From JBFWIL01 sp050256015 (lineage in GTDB: Bacteria; Bacteroidota; Bacteroidia; Bacteroidales; Prolixibacteraceae), in contig JBFWIL010000074.1 of assembly GCA_050256015.1 (NCBI GenBank), positions 1 to 11,008 on the forward strand: a stretch of 11,008 nt of DNA, in the 5' to 3' direction. Below are positions 1-7,282 of the stretch, in pieces (position 1 is the stretch's first letter; each line of letters opens with the position of its first letter). Under the pieces are notes generated by a model that saw only the letters and a list, made by a program, of their open reading frames with translations, searched no databases and was not told the origin of the DNA. Made by a program: the position numbers and the translations under genes.

Positions 1-1
1 A

Positions 2-1555
2 TTAAACCAGCTTTTCAAACAGCTCCCGGAAGCTGACCCGTTCGGCCAGTATGTCACGCAGCTGTCCGGCCGGAATGCGGTCTTGTTTCATGCTGTCGCG
101 GTAGCGCAGGGTTACCGTGCCGTCTTCCAGGGTCTGGTGGTCTACGGTTACGCAGAACGGGGTGCCTATGGCATCCTGCCGGCGGTAACGCTTGCCGATG
201 GAGTCTTTTTCGTCATACTGACAGCGGAAGTCGAATTTTAGCTTGTCGATAATTTTGCGGGCCTTCTCGGGCAGTCCGTCTTTCCTGACCAGGGGCATCA
301 CGGCCAGCTTGACCGGAGCCAGGGGGGCGGGCAGCCTGAGTACTACGCGGGTTTCCTGCTGTCCGTTGGCGGCTTCCACTTCCTCTTCGCGGTAAGCGGC
401 CGAAAGGACCTGCAGGAACATGCGGTCTACCCCGATGGAGGTTTCCACCACGTAAGGGACGTAAGATTCTCCCAGCTCGGGATCGTAGTAGCTGATCTTC
501 CTGCCCGAATACTGCTGGTGCTGCGACAGATCGAAGTCGGTGCGCGAGTGAATGCCTTCCACTTCCTTAAAGCCGAAGGGGAACTTGTATTCCACATCCA
601 CAGCAGCATTGGCATAGTGGGCCAGCTTTTCGTGTTCGTGGAAACGGTAGTTGTCGTCTCCGAATTCCAGGGCGCGGTGCCACTTCATGCGGGTGTCGCG
701 CCAGCGTTCAAACCACTGCAACTCGCTGCCGGGACGGACGAAGAACTGCATTTCCATCTGTTCGAACTCGCGCATGCGGAAGATGAACTGCCTGGCCACG
801 ATCTCGTTCCGGAAGGCTTTACCGATCTGGGCGATGCCGAAGGGAATCTTCATGCGGCCGGTCTTTTGCACGTTCAGGTAATTTACGAAAATGCCCTGGG
901 CGGTTTCCGGACGCAGGAACACTTTCATGGCTCCGTCGGATGTGGATCCCATCTCGGTGGAAAACATCAGGTTGAACTGGCGCACCTCGGTCCAGTTGCG
1001 GGTGCCGGATATCGGGCAAACAATTTCTTCGTCCACGATAATCTGCCGCAGCTCTGTCAGGTCGTTGCTGTTCAGGGCTTTTGTGAAGCGTTCGTGCAGC
1101 CTGTTCCACTTTTCGAAGTTGGCCAGCACGCGCGGATTGGTTTCGCGGAACTGCTGTTCGTCAAATTTCTCGCCAAAGCGATTGGCTGCCTTGGTCACTT
1201 CCTTGTTGATCTTTTCCTCGTATTTGGCCAGCTGTTCCTCGACGAGCACATCGGCCCGGTAGCGTTTTTTGGAATCCTTGTTGTCGATGAGCGGATCGTT
1301 AAAGGCGTCCACGTGTCCGGAAGCCTTCCAGATGGTGGGATGCATGAAAATGGCCGAATCGAGCCCTACCACGTTCTCGTGCAGAAGTACCATGCTGTCC
1401 CACCAGTATTTCTTTATGTTGTTCTTTAACTCTACCCCGTTCTGGCCGTAATCATACACGGCGCTGAGTCCGTCGTAAATCTCGCTGCTCGGGAACACGA
1501 AGCCGTATTCCTTGCAGTGGGCTATCAGTTTTTTAAACACATCTTCCTGTGCCAT
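2..1555 (-). CDS. glyQS: Glycine--tRNA ligase, single-chain homodimeric type
   Basis: Class II aminoacyl-tRNA synthetase that charges tRNA-Gly with glycine in the cytoplasm. The 517-residue product is complete and of normal length for the single-chain (alpha2) family, not the separate GlyQ/GlyS type. Visible marks: an N-terminal segment with SSEIYDGLSAVYDYGQNG (residues 23-40); class II motif 2 around FRNEI...RMREFEQMEMQFF (248-272); ETSIGVDRMF (371-380) as motif 3 with its arginine; and a C-terminal anticodon-binding domain from about 415, containing KYDEKDSIGKRYRR-like residues near 447-459. The start at 1555 gives MAQEDVFKKLIAHCKEYGFVFPSSEIY, the usual beginning of the family. The stop lies at the very left edge of the window. 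It follows the DUF4834-like gene on the same strand after 83 bases and may be read with it; I saw no -7 element in that gap. Housekeeping gene; identification is firm. Confidence 0.98.
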   Translation of the reverse strand: MAQEDVFKKLIAHCKEYGFVFPSSEIYDGLSAVYDYGQNGVELKNNIKKYWWDSMVLLHENVVGLDSAIFMHPTIWKASGHVDAFNDPLIDNKDSKKRYRADVLVEEQLAKYEEKINKEVTKAANRFGEKFDEQQFRETNPRVLANFEKWNRLHERFTKALNSNDLTELRQIIVDEEIVCPISGTRNWTEVRQFNLMFSTEMGSTSDGAMKVFLRPETAQGIFVNYLNVQKTGRMKIPFGIAQIGKAFRNEIVARQFIFRMREFEQMEMQFFVRPGSELQWFERWRDTRMKWHRALEFGDDNYRFHEHEKLAHYANAAVDVEYKFPFGFKEVEGIHSRTDFDLSQHQQYSGRKISYYDPELGESYVPYVVETSIGVDRMFLQVLSAAYREEEVEAANGQQETRVVLRLPAPLAPVKLAVMPLVRKDGLPEKARKIIDKLKFDFRCQYDEKDSIGKRYRRQDAIGTPFCVTVDHQTLEDGTVTLRYRDSMKQDRIPAGQLRDILAERVSFRELFEKLV

Positions 1556-1638
1556 AATGTTTCTTTCGTATTGTTTTTGTTTGTATTCCGACTCGATGGT
1601 TCCGGCCGTTTTTCCGTAACTTTTTCTTTATTGTTCTT

Positions 1639-1899
1639 TTACCTGTGTTTTGCTTCGTCTCCCTGTTTGTCGATTTCCTCAAAATCCACGTATTCTCCTT
1701 CTTCGCGCGAATAACGGCTGCCGGTGTGTTTAGGTTGTTCCACACGTACCTCGCCCTCCGGGCGACGGTTTTCCTGCGGCCTGTTTTGTCGGGAAGCTTC
1801 GCCGGGGACCCCGAATAAACGTCTTAATTGTCTGCCGAAAAACCGGATCACCCAGTAGATGATCAGACCATACAACAATAGTTTGAGCAGGTAACCCAT
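1639..1899 (-). CDS. Small single-pass membrane protein, DUF4834-like
   Basis: An 86-residue protein. Residues 1-20 (MGYLLKLLLYGLIIYWVIRF) form one hydrophobic segment with the character of an uncleaved membrane anchor. A basic patch follows (GRQLRRLFG), then a polar, probably disordered region rich in Arg, Gln, Glu and Pro, and an acidic end around GEYVDFEEIDKQ (residues 67-78). This layout (anchor, basic stretch, charged linker, Y-[IV]-D-[YF]-E-E near the C-terminus) is what I remember of the Bacteroidota family DUF4834, whose function is unknown. The assignment is from memory of the pattern, not a search. It lies directly upstream of glyQS on the same strand and may share its transcript. 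The likely topology puts the charged tail in the cytoplasm, judged from the basic residues after the anchor. Confidence 0.72.
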   Translation of the reverse strand: MGYLLKLLLYGLIIYWVIRFFGRQLRRLFGVPGEASRQNRPQENRRPEGEVRVEQPKHTGSRYSREEGEYVDFEEIDKQGDEAKHR

Positions 1900-1947
1900 A
1901 GCATGCTAAGAAATCAAATGGCGGTAAAATTAAGAAAATTAAATGAT

Positions 1948-2000
1948 ATTATGCAGAATACTTTATCTCATCACCGGTTCTTCCATGACCGGTGCATAAT
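1948..2000. repeat. Compound inverted repeat / hairpin
   Basis: The inner stem is CACCGGT (1972-1978) against ACCGGTG (1988-1994), 7 bp with a 9-base loop. An outer pair, ATTATG (1948-1953) with CATAAT (1995-2000), directly abuts the inner stem on the 3' side but leaves 18 unpaired bases on the 5' side. No T-run follows on either strand and no gene ends here, so it does not look like an ordinary terminator. An operator or a leader structure for the DUF4834-like gene (start 1899) is possible but unproven. Confidence 0.45.
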
Positions 2001-2368
2001 CTATGGTATTTACAAAAAAAAATAAGCTTAATGCGAGATTTTCCTTCGTTAAATTGAAAAAATAAACACATGAAGTACATCAAGTAACATACGTTGTTTT
2101 CGGTTATCGTATCGGAATTTGCTTATAATTTGAAAGTAAAAAGAAAGCAAGGGTCGGGATACCAGCCCTAAAAGAATGATAAATTGACATTTTGATTTTT
2201 CCTGTGCTGGGGAAATACATTATATATTACCGTATAACTGAGATTATGGTAGAAAAGATGTTGTAAAATATATCACTTTTAAATTGTAATTAAAATCAGA
2301 TTTAAACCGGATTGTGATGAGTAAAAATCAAAAATATTTTAAATGTCAGGCTTTTTTTACGCATGTGT

Positions 2369-2383
2369 CTTTCAATTTGAAAG
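2369..2383. promoter_or_regulatory. 15-base palindrome, possible operator
   Basis: CTTTCAA, one central T, then TTGAAAG: perfect 7-bp arms. It lies about 63 bases upstream of the -7 element of the secreted-protein gene, where an activator or repressor dimer could bind. The right part plus its centre (AATTTGAAAG) occurs again at 2127-2136. Poly-A/T background makes chance palindromes easier, so the call is tentative. Confidence 0.3.
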
Positions 2384-2445
2384 CAGTCGTGTTTTTAACA
2401 AAATTTTTTATGCCTTTTCTCAGTTTTTTATCTCAAAACGCTTCT

Positions 2446-2453
2446 TACATTTG
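2446..2453 (+). promoter_or_regulatory. Bacteroidota-type -7 promoter element for the secreted-protein gene
   Basis: TACATTTG is an exact match to the TAnnTTTG -7 consensus of the Bacteroidota primary sigma factor. About 18 bases upstream is a T-run (2423-2429) in place of a clean TTTG -33 box. The start of transcription would fall near 2460, giving a leader of about 25 bases to the ATG at 2485. Position and orientation fit the downstream gene. Confidence 0.5.
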
Positions 2454-2484
2454 CAGGGTCATTGAAAACAAAACACAATTATAA

Positions 2485-2967
2485 ATGCGTAAAGTTATGA
2501 GCAGGAAGAACATTTTATCAGGTTTATTTTTTGTTGCTTTTGTATTTGTGATCCATACGGGATTTGCTTCTCCGGGGAATACTTTTACTGATGAATATAA
2601 AATTTCGCCGAAAGAAGTGACCACCCCGGGTTCCGCTTATCTCAAATGCTGGGACATTACATACGGAGAAGGGCGCCCGGTACAGGTGCTGCTTAAGGAA
2701 ACCAGGCACGGGGAAGAATATCTGATCCGTACGGCTTATTTTGAAGTGAAATACGTTAATGGGGAAAAAGGTTTTGGGGTACGTCCGTTGAAAGCTTCGG
2801 AACGGCAAATTCCCGAACAGCTTGGCAACAAGGTGATCAGCGCTGCAGGAATGAGCAGCCAGCAGGTGCTCTGCAGTCAGCGGTTGCCCCGGGAACAGGT
2901 GCTCAACATGATAGCCTGTTTCCTGCCCGACCTGATTAACGAAAATTACCGGGACATCCTGAATTAA
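2485..2967 (+). CDS. Exported protein of unknown function
   Basis: A 160-residue protein whose family I do not recognise. It begins with a clear signal peptide: basic MRKVMSRKN, a hydrophobic core LSGLFFVAFVFVIHTGFA (residues 11-28), and a likely signal peptidase I site after GFA (28/29). There is no lipobox cysteine, so it is probably periplasmic or secreted, about 132 residues when mature. The mature part reads as mixed beta-strand (YLKCWDITYGEGRPVQVLLKE, EYLIRTAYFEVKYVNGEKGFGV) then helical near the end. It has three cysteines (55, 130, 145), and no catalytic motif or type IX secretion C-terminal domain was seen. A second in-frame ATG at residue 5 (2497) would also leave a working signal peptide. 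It is monocistronic: its own promoter lies upstream at 2446-2453 and a terminator downstream at 3084-3118, facing the convergent wbp operon. Confidence 0.8.
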   Translation: MRKVMSRKNILSGLFFVAFVFVIHTGFASPGNTFTDEYKISPKEVTTPGSAYLKCWDITYGEGRPVQVLLKETRHGEEYLIRTAYFEVKYVNGEKGFGVRPLKASERQIPEQLGNKVISAAGMSSQQVLCSQRLPREQVLNMIACFLPDLINENYRDILN

Positions 2968-3083
2968 GATCTTGTCGCTCCCGGGAAGCTATCCCCTCAA
3001 CAATCGCTTCCCCGGTCCTTATCCTGAAGGGCGGAGAGTGACATTTTTCATCTTCTTCTTATTTAATTAAACAGCAATTAATT

Positions 3084-3118
3084 ACCGCCCGACTCTGCCG
3101 GGCGGTTTTGTTTTTTTG
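3084..3118 (+). terminator. Intrinsic terminator between convergent units
   Basis: A GC-rich 8-bp perfect stem (ACCGCCCG, 3084-3091, with CGGGCGGT, 3099-3106; loop 3092-3098) is followed at once by TTTG and seven Ts (3107-3117). This is a canonical rho-independent terminator for the plus-strand secreted-protein gene ending at 2967. Read leftward, the same stem sits 29 bases past the wbpB stop and is followed by AT-rich sequence without a clean U-tract, so it may also stop the wbp operon, less efficiently. Confidence 0.85.
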
Positions 3119-3135
3119 AATTTGTTTACCCTGTT

Positions 3136-4074
3136 TTAGTGTTTTAGGAAGGGATGGTAGTCGCCTTTCAGTCCTGCGGGCTTGCTGTTGCGAATCGCGT
3201 CGGTAAGCAGAATGCAGGGCCGGGCGTCGCTAAGCCCGAACCCGTTGCCGATGAGGATCTGCTGGTAAGCCTGCGTGTGCAGGTCGGTGAAGCCCCCGCT
3301 GAACTCGATCTCCTGGCCGTTTACCGTGATGGAACGGTAAGTGCGCAGTCCTTTTTCTTTAGCGGACGGCGGTACATCGTTGTAGTCGAGGCTGAGGTAC
3401 CAGCGCACCCGGCCCTGTTTCAGCTCCAGGTAGCCGGCAGCCCTGTGATGTTCGTAGAGGTGCACCGTGTTTTGCTTTACTTCCCCGAAGATCCACTGCA
3501 GCATGTCGAAAAAGTGAATGCCGATGTTGGTGGCCAGGCTGCCCGACTTGCTCCAGTCGGCTTTCCAGCTTTGGAAATACCATTTGCCGCGGGAGGTGAT
3601 GTAGCTGAGGTCGATGTTGTACATCTGCTCCGGTCCGCCCTGGCGGATCTGTTCGCGCAGGGCCACGATGGCGGGGTGCAGGCGCAGCTGCAGTATGTTG
3701 TACACTCTGTGTCCGCTTTCTCGCTCGGCTTTTTCAACGGTGTCGAGTTCAGCGGGGTAAAGCACCAGGGGTTTCTCGCAGATGGCATCGGCTCCGTGGC
3801 GCAGGGCGGTAAGGATATAGGAGCTGTGCTCGTGGTTGGGTGTGCAGATGCTGAGGTAATCGACGGCCTCTTCGGTGCCGCGGTGTTGCCCGAGCCAGGC
3901 TTCGAAGTCCCCGGGGTCGGTGAAAAACTCGGCTTCGGGGAAATAGCTGTCCATGCGTCCCATCACATCGAAAAGGTCGGTGGCGGCAACAATGCGGTTG
4001 CCTGTTTCGCGTACTGCGCGCATGTGGCGCTCGGCAATGTAACCGGCGGCGCCGGCCAGGGCAAAATTTTTCAT
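3136..4074 (-). CDS. wbpB: UDP-N-acetyl-2-amino-2-deoxyglucuronate (C3) dehydrogenase, Gfo/Idh/MocA family
   Basis: Oxidises C3 of UDP-GlcNAcA, the WbpA product, to the 3-keto sugar that WbpE then aminates. In Pseudomonas WbpB the bound NADH is recycled with 2-oxoglutarate. The 312-residue product matches the family length (about 316). Visible: an N-terminal nucleotide-binding segment MKNFALAGAAGYIAERHMRAV, the strand motif VDYLSICTPNHEH (71-83), CEKPL with the catalytic lysine K101, YNILQLRLHPAI (125-136), YITSRGKWY (158-166), TNIGIHFFDML with H187 as the likely second catalytic residue, and the C-terminal YRSITVNGQEIEFSGGFTDLHT. The open frame runs further upstream to 4185, but that part overlaps wbpA and lacks family similarity; the ATG at 4074 starts exactly at the nucleotide-binding strand. 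The gap to the wbpA stop is 10 bases, so the two are probably co-translated. Last gene of the operon. Confidence 0.95.
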   Translation of the reverse strand: MKNFALAGAAGYIAERHMRAVRETGNRIVAATDLFDVMGRMDSYFPEAEFFTDPGDFEAWLGQHRGTEEAVDYLSICTPNHEHSSYILTALRHGADAICEKPLVLYPAELDTVEKAERESGHRVYNILQLRLHPAIVALREQIRQGGPEQMYNIDLSYITSRGKWYFQSWKADWSKSGSLATNIGIHFFDMLQWIFGEVKQNTVHLYEHHRAAGYLELKQGRVRWYLSLDYNDVPPSAKEKGLRTYRSITVNGQEIEFSGGFTDLHTQAYQQILIGNGFGLSDARPCILLTDAIRNSKPAGLKGDYHPFLKH

Positions 4075-4084
4075 GTTTGTTCCA

Positions 4085-5410
4085 TCAGAGTTTATAAACT
4101 TTTTCCGAGGGGTTTTTAATAAGGTTGCGCAGGTCGACAATGAGCCGGGCATGTTCCAGGATGAAGTCCGGGTCAAAATTGTCATGGGCAGTGCTGATCA
4201 CCACACAGTCGGCCTGCTGCAGCGTTTTGGCCGTGAGGGGTGCCGAACGAAGTTGCCGGCCCTCGGGGGTAATTACCTCGGGGATGTAAGGATCGTGATA
4301 GCTCAGCTCGCCGTGCTTTTTGCCTGCTTCGTCCATGATCTTCAGGGCAGGCGACTCGCGGGCATCGTCAATGCCGGGTTTGTAAGCCACGCCCAGGAAG
4401 AGGATACGGCTGCCGTTAATGGCTTTGCATTGCCGGTTCAGGGCCGAGGTGATCTTGATGGTCATGCGGTGGGCCATCATATTGTTGATGTGTCCGGCAG
4501 TGTTGATCATGCTCAGGTCGAAACCGAACTTTCTGGCTATATGCTCCAGGTAAAAGGGGTCTAGCGGGATGCAGTGGCCCCCGATGCCAGGGCCGGGATA
4601 AAAGGCCTGGAACCCGTAGGGCTTGGTTTTGGCGGCATCGATGACCTCCCAAATGTTGATATCCATCTTGCCGCATAGCAGGGCCAGCTCGTTGATCAGG
4701 CTGATATTGACCAGCCGGTAGGTGTTTTCCAGGATTTTAACCATCTCGGCTACCCGTGGTGAACTTACCGGATAGACTGTATCGATGGCCTGACGGTAAA
4801 CGGCCTGCCCGATCTCCAGCCCGTCGCTGCTCAGCGCCCCCAGCACCTTGGGTGTGTTACGCGTGTGGTACTCCCGGTTGCCGGGGTCAACCCGTTCGGG
4901 AGAAAAAGCCAGCCAGAAATCTTCGCCCTGCTTTAAACCGGATCCTTCTTCCAGTATGGGCAAAATAAAATTCTCTGTGGTGGTGGGGTAGGTGGTGCTC
5001 TCCAGGCAGACAAAGGTGCCGGGCTGCAGATTACGGGCGATGGCTTCGCAGGCTTCACGGATGTAACTCATGTCGGGCTTTTTGAAGATGTCCAGCGGAC
5101 TGGGCACACAGATCAGGATGGCCTGGCACCGGGCCAGCCTGCTGAAATCGGTAGTGGCTTCCAGTTTCCTGCTTTTCACCAGCTGTCTGAGTTCTTCATC
5201 GTCAATGTCGCGGATGTAGTTATCTCCGGCATTGATGCGGGCTGCTTTGCCGGCCGATTTTTCCAGTCCGGTAACCTTCACTCCGGCCGAGGCAAAGCTC
5301 GCGGCCAGGGGCAGGCCCACGTAACCCAGTCCGATGACGCCCACCCGGTGCTCTTTGGCTGCCACCCGGCGTAGCAGCTTCTCTTTCGGTGTTGTATTGC
5401 TTGTTGCCAT
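4085..5410 (-). CDS. wbpA: UDP-N-acetyl-D-glucosamine 6-dehydrogenase
   Basis: NAD-dependent four-electron oxidation of UDP-GlcNAc to UDP-GlcNAc-uronic acid, the entry step of the pathway encoded by this operon. The 441-residue product shows the three-domain UDP-sugar dehydrogenase plan: N-terminal Rossmann motif GLGYVGLPLA (27-36), CVPSPL (101-106), CLESTTYPTTTE (135-146), FSPERVDPGN (169-178), VKILENTYRLVNISLINELA (224-243), the catalytic-cysteine motif PGPGIGGHCIPLDP with C280, and the C-terminal domain with LFLGVAYKPGIDDARESPALKI (337-358). The PERVDPGN and GIGGHCIPLDP forms resemble the WbpA/WbpO group more than UDP-glucose dehydrogenases, and the neighbours (wbpB, wbpD, wbpE) fix the substrate; related enzymes using UDP-ManNAc or UDP-GalNAc cannot be wholly excluded on sequence alone. 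The first about 20 residues are a charged extension before the Rossmann strand. It lies 110 bases after wbpD. Confidence 0.93.
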   Translation of the reverse strand: MATSNTTPKEKLLRRVAAKEHRVGVIGLGYVGLPLAASFASAGVKVTGLEKSAGKAARINAGDNYIRDIDDEELRQLVKSRKLEATTDFSRLARCQAILICVPSPLDIFKKPDMSYIREACEAIARNLQPGTFVCLESTTYPTTTENFILPILEEGSGLKQGEDFWLAFSPERVDPGNREYHTRNTPKVLGALSSDGLEIGQAVYRQAIDTVYPVSSPRVAEMVKILENTYRLVNISLINELALLCGKMDINIWEVIDAAKTKPYGFQAFYPGPGIGGHCIPLDPFYLEHIARKFGFDLSMINTAGHINNMMAHRMTIKITSALNRQCKAINGSRILFLGVAYKPGIDDARESPALKIMDEAGKKHGELSYHDPYIPEVITPEGRQLRSAPLTAKTLQQADCVVISTAHDNFDPDFILEHARLIVDLRNLIKNPSEKVYKL

Positions 5411-5520
5411 TTGTCTTGTGCTGTCGGTTTAAGTCCGACGTTGTTTTTTTCTGTTGTTTCACTTCATAGCTGTTCTTCTGCCGGTTTTTTTTGTTGGCGG
5501 CCCCGGAGCTGTAGGCCGGC

Positions 5521-6096
5521 TCAGACGATTTTCGGTCCGCTTTTCAGCCGGAGCTGTCCGTCTTGTACTTCATACTGCTCGCCGGTTTCCGGGCAGCACA
5601 GGTCTTTGCCCAGCACGACTCCGGCCCGGCTCACCCAGCCTTTCTGTACGGCGGGTACACCCATCACCAGCGCATGGGGTTTTACGTCGCGGGTAACCAC
5701 GGCCCCCGCCCCGATCAAGGCATATGCTCCCACGGTGACTCCGCAGATCAGGGTGGCGTTGGCCCCGATGGAGGCGCCCCGTTTTACCCGGGTGGGACGG
5801 TACTGGTCTTTGCGTTCCACGAAGGAACGGGGGTTGATCACATTGGTGAAAACGCAGCTGGGACCGCAGAAGACTTCGTCTTCCAGGATCACCGCGTCGT
5901 AAAGGCTTACGTTGTTCTGCACCTTCACCCGGTTGCCCAGCTCGGCACGGCTGCCCACGTAAACGTTCTGCCCGAGCACGCAGTCGTTTCCGATGCAGGC
6001 CCCGGACATTACATGGCAGAAATGCCAGATGCGGCTGCCTTTACCAATGCTGGCGCCCTCATCAATGCAGGCGGTTTCGTGTACAAAGTAATCCAT
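5521..6096 (-). CDS. wbpD: UDP-2-acetamido-3-amino-2,3-dideoxy-glucuronate N-acetyltransferase
   Basis: Left-handed beta-helix (hexapeptide-repeat) acetyltransferase that transfers acetyl from acetyl-CoA to the 3-amino group, completing UDP-2,3-diacetamido-2,3-dideoxy-glucuronate. The 191-residue product is the expected size. Hexapeptide turns run from ACIDEGASIGKG (9-20) to AYALIGAGAVVTRDV (124-138). Family-specific stretches are SRIWHFCHVMSGACIG (21-36), LGQNVYVG (41-48), NNVSLYDAVILEDEVFCGPS (61-80) and FTNVINPRSF (83-92). After VMGVPAVQKGWVSRAG comes a short tail with CCPETGEQY (167-175), found in many relatives. It lies 76 bases after wbpE and 110 before wbpA. The start at 6096 (MDYFVHETACIDEG) places the first repeat at the usual distance from the N-terminus. 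Active as a trimer in known relatives. Confidence 0.95.
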   Translation of the reverse strand: MDYFVHETACIDEGASIGKGSRIWHFCHVMSGACIGNDCVLGQNVYVGSRAELGNRVKVQNNVSLYDAVILEDEVFCGPSCVFTNVINPRSFVERKDQYRPTRVKRGASIGANATLICGVTVGAYALIGAGAVVTRDVKPHALVMGVPAVQKGWVSRAGVVLGKDLCCPETGEQYEVQDGQLRLKSGPKIV

Positions 6097-6172
6097 TACG
6101 GTTGATTATTTATTATTGATGATTGGGATCATAGTTAAACGGTTACACTGTAAAATGGTTGATGCCCAAAAG

Positions 6173-7282
6173 CTAATTGCTTCCCGGCTCCTGGCTCCTG
6201 GCCCTTTTTATCGCTCCGGCTACCTGACGGACTTCCTCTTCTGTAATGAACCCATGCATGGGTAGGGATAATGCCGTGCGCGACAACTCATCGGCTACAG
6301 GGAACTGTTCTCCGGGGACAACCGCGTCCGCGAAAGCTTCCTGCCGGGGCAAAGGTAACGGATAATGGATTGCCGTGGGTATATTTTGTGCCTGTAAGGC
6401 CGACCGCAAAGCATCACGCCGCGGGGTCAGGATGGTGTACTGGGCCCAGGTGCTGGTTTTCCCGTCTGCTATCCGCGGTGTCCTCACAACACCTTCCAGT
6501 AGTTCCGTATATAGCCGGGCAGCCTGCTGACGTACTTTCAGCTCCCGGTCGAAATACTTCAGCTTGACCCGCAGGATGGCGGCCTGCAGGGTGTCGATCC
6601 GTCCGTTGATGCCGATGTACTTGTGATAATAGCGTTTCCCCTGGCCGTGGCCGCGCAGCATGCGCAAGATGGAAGCCAGCCCGTCATCGGCCGTGAACAG
6701 GGCGCCGCCGTCACCATAGCAGCCTAATGGCTTGGCCGGGAAGAAGCTGGTGGTGCCGGCTGTGGCGAGCGAACCCGACCGTTTGCCAAAGTAGCCTGCA
6801 CCGAACGACTGGGCTCCGTCTTCCATGACCCACAAGCCGTATTTCCGGGACAGGGCATTGAGCTCATTGTACCCGGCACACTGGCCGAACAGCGAAACGG
6901 CAATGATGCCCCTGGTTCGGGGGGTGATCTTTTCTTCTACCTTCGACACGTCGATGTTGAAGTCTGCCGGCAACACGTCTGCGAACACAGGTTTTGCCTT
7001 TAACAGGCTGACCATGGAGGCGGAGGCAATATAGCTGTAGGCCGGACAGATCACCTCGTCGCCCGGTCCGATCCCCCAGGCCATCATCGGGAGCAACAGG
7101 GCATCGGTGCCGGAACTGCAGCATATGGCGTTCCGGATACCGGCATAGGCGGCCAGCTCTTCTTCCAGCAGGCGGACCTCTTCGCCGTTGATGAAGGATG
7201 CGGAGCGGATGACCCGCTGCATGGCGGCATCGATCTCGCTTTGATAGGCCTCGTATTGTTTATGCAGATCACAAAAGATCAT
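6173..7282 (-). CDS. wbpE: UDP-2-acetamido-2-deoxy-3-oxo-glucuronate aminotransferase (DegT/DnrJ/EryC1/StrS family)
   Basis: PLP-dependent aminotransferase that converts the 3-keto sugar made by WbpB into the 3-amino sugar, normally with glutamate as donor. The 369-residue product covers the whole fold. Visible: DLHKQY at the N-terminus, INGEEVRLLEEELAAYAG (31-48), CSSGTDALLL (55-64), GPGDEVICPAYSYIAS (72-87), MEDGAQSFGA (153-162, with D155 and Q158 facing PLP), and SFFPAKPLGCYGDGGA (179-194) with the Schiff-base lysine K184. NGRIDTLQAAIL and AIHYPLPLPRQEAF complete the substrate side and are very like Pseudomonas WbpE. The Porphyromonas homologue is PorR. It is the first gene of the leftward operon and so carries its 5' leader. 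Its start and stop are each flanked by the 11-mer GTAAAATGGTT (7284-7294 and 6150-6160). Confidence 0.95.
   Translation of the reverse strand: MIFCDLHKQYEAYQSEIDAAMQRVIRSASFINGEEVRLLEEELAAYAGIRNAICCSSGTDALLLPMMAWGIGPGDEVICPAYSYIASASMVSLLKAKPVFADVLPADFNIDVSKVEEKITPRTRGIIAVSLFGQCAGYNELNALSRKYGLWVMEDGAQSFGAGYFGKRSGSLATAGTTSFFPAKPLGCYGDGGALFTADDGLASILRMLRGHGQGKRYYHKYIGINGRIDTLQAAILRVKLKYFDRELKVRQQAARLYTELLEGVVRTPRIADGKTSTWAQYTILTPRRDALRSALQAQNIPTAIHYPLPLPRQEAFADAVVPGEQFPVADELSRTALSLPMHGFITEEEVRQVAGAIKRARSQEPGSN

Larger units (their letters stand above)
1900..2484. other. AT-rich divergent intergenic region, 585 bases
   Basis: This gap separates the leftward DUF4834-like gene from the rightward secreted-protein gene. 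It is strongly AT-rich. It holds a compound hairpin (1948-2000), a 15-base palindrome (2369-2383), a second copy of half of that palindrome (AATTTGAAAG at 2127-2136 and 2374-2383), and a -7 promoter element (2446-2453). No tRNA, no known riboswitch and no convincing protein-coding gene were seen. A 55-codon open frame at 2317-2484 is discussed under rejected items. I see no clear promoter for the leftward gene. Confidence 0.7.

Noticed and set aside
518..1429. A 303-codon plus-strand frame opposite glyQS.
   Set aside because: It is the antisense of a certain housekeeping gene, which has GC-rich codons that suppress stops on the other strand; no recognisable protein features.
2317..2484. A 55-codon open frame (starting MSKNQKYFKCQAFF) that ends directly before the ATG of the secreted-protein gene.
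   Set aside because: Very Phe-rich and low-complexity as expected from T-rich noncoding DNA, no ribosome site, and the palindrome and -7 promoter element of the next gene lie inside it. Not convincing as a gene.
2980..3015. Imperfect inverted repeat CCGGGAAGC / GCTTCCCCGG after the secreted-protein gene.
   Set aside because: One bulge, a 16-base loop and no T-run; the strong terminator at 3084-3118 explains transcript ending better.
3154..4119. A 321-codon plus-strand frame opposite wbpB.
   Set aside because: Antisense shadow: wbpB on the minus strand is unmistakable, with all its motifs, and the antisense product shows no known motif.
4075..4185. Extension of the wbpB frame upstream to an ATG at 4185.
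   Set aside because: It overlaps the end of wbpA by about 100 bases and the added 37 residues look unlike the family; the ATG at 4074 starts at the first strand of the nucleotide-binding fold.
5423..5450. Hairpin GTCGG/CCGAC (5423-5427, 5435-5439) followed by a T-rich run on the plus strand, between wbpD and wbpA.
   Set aside because: It would terminate only plus-strand transcription, where no gene runs; the stem is just 5 bp. For the leftward operon it has no U-tract.
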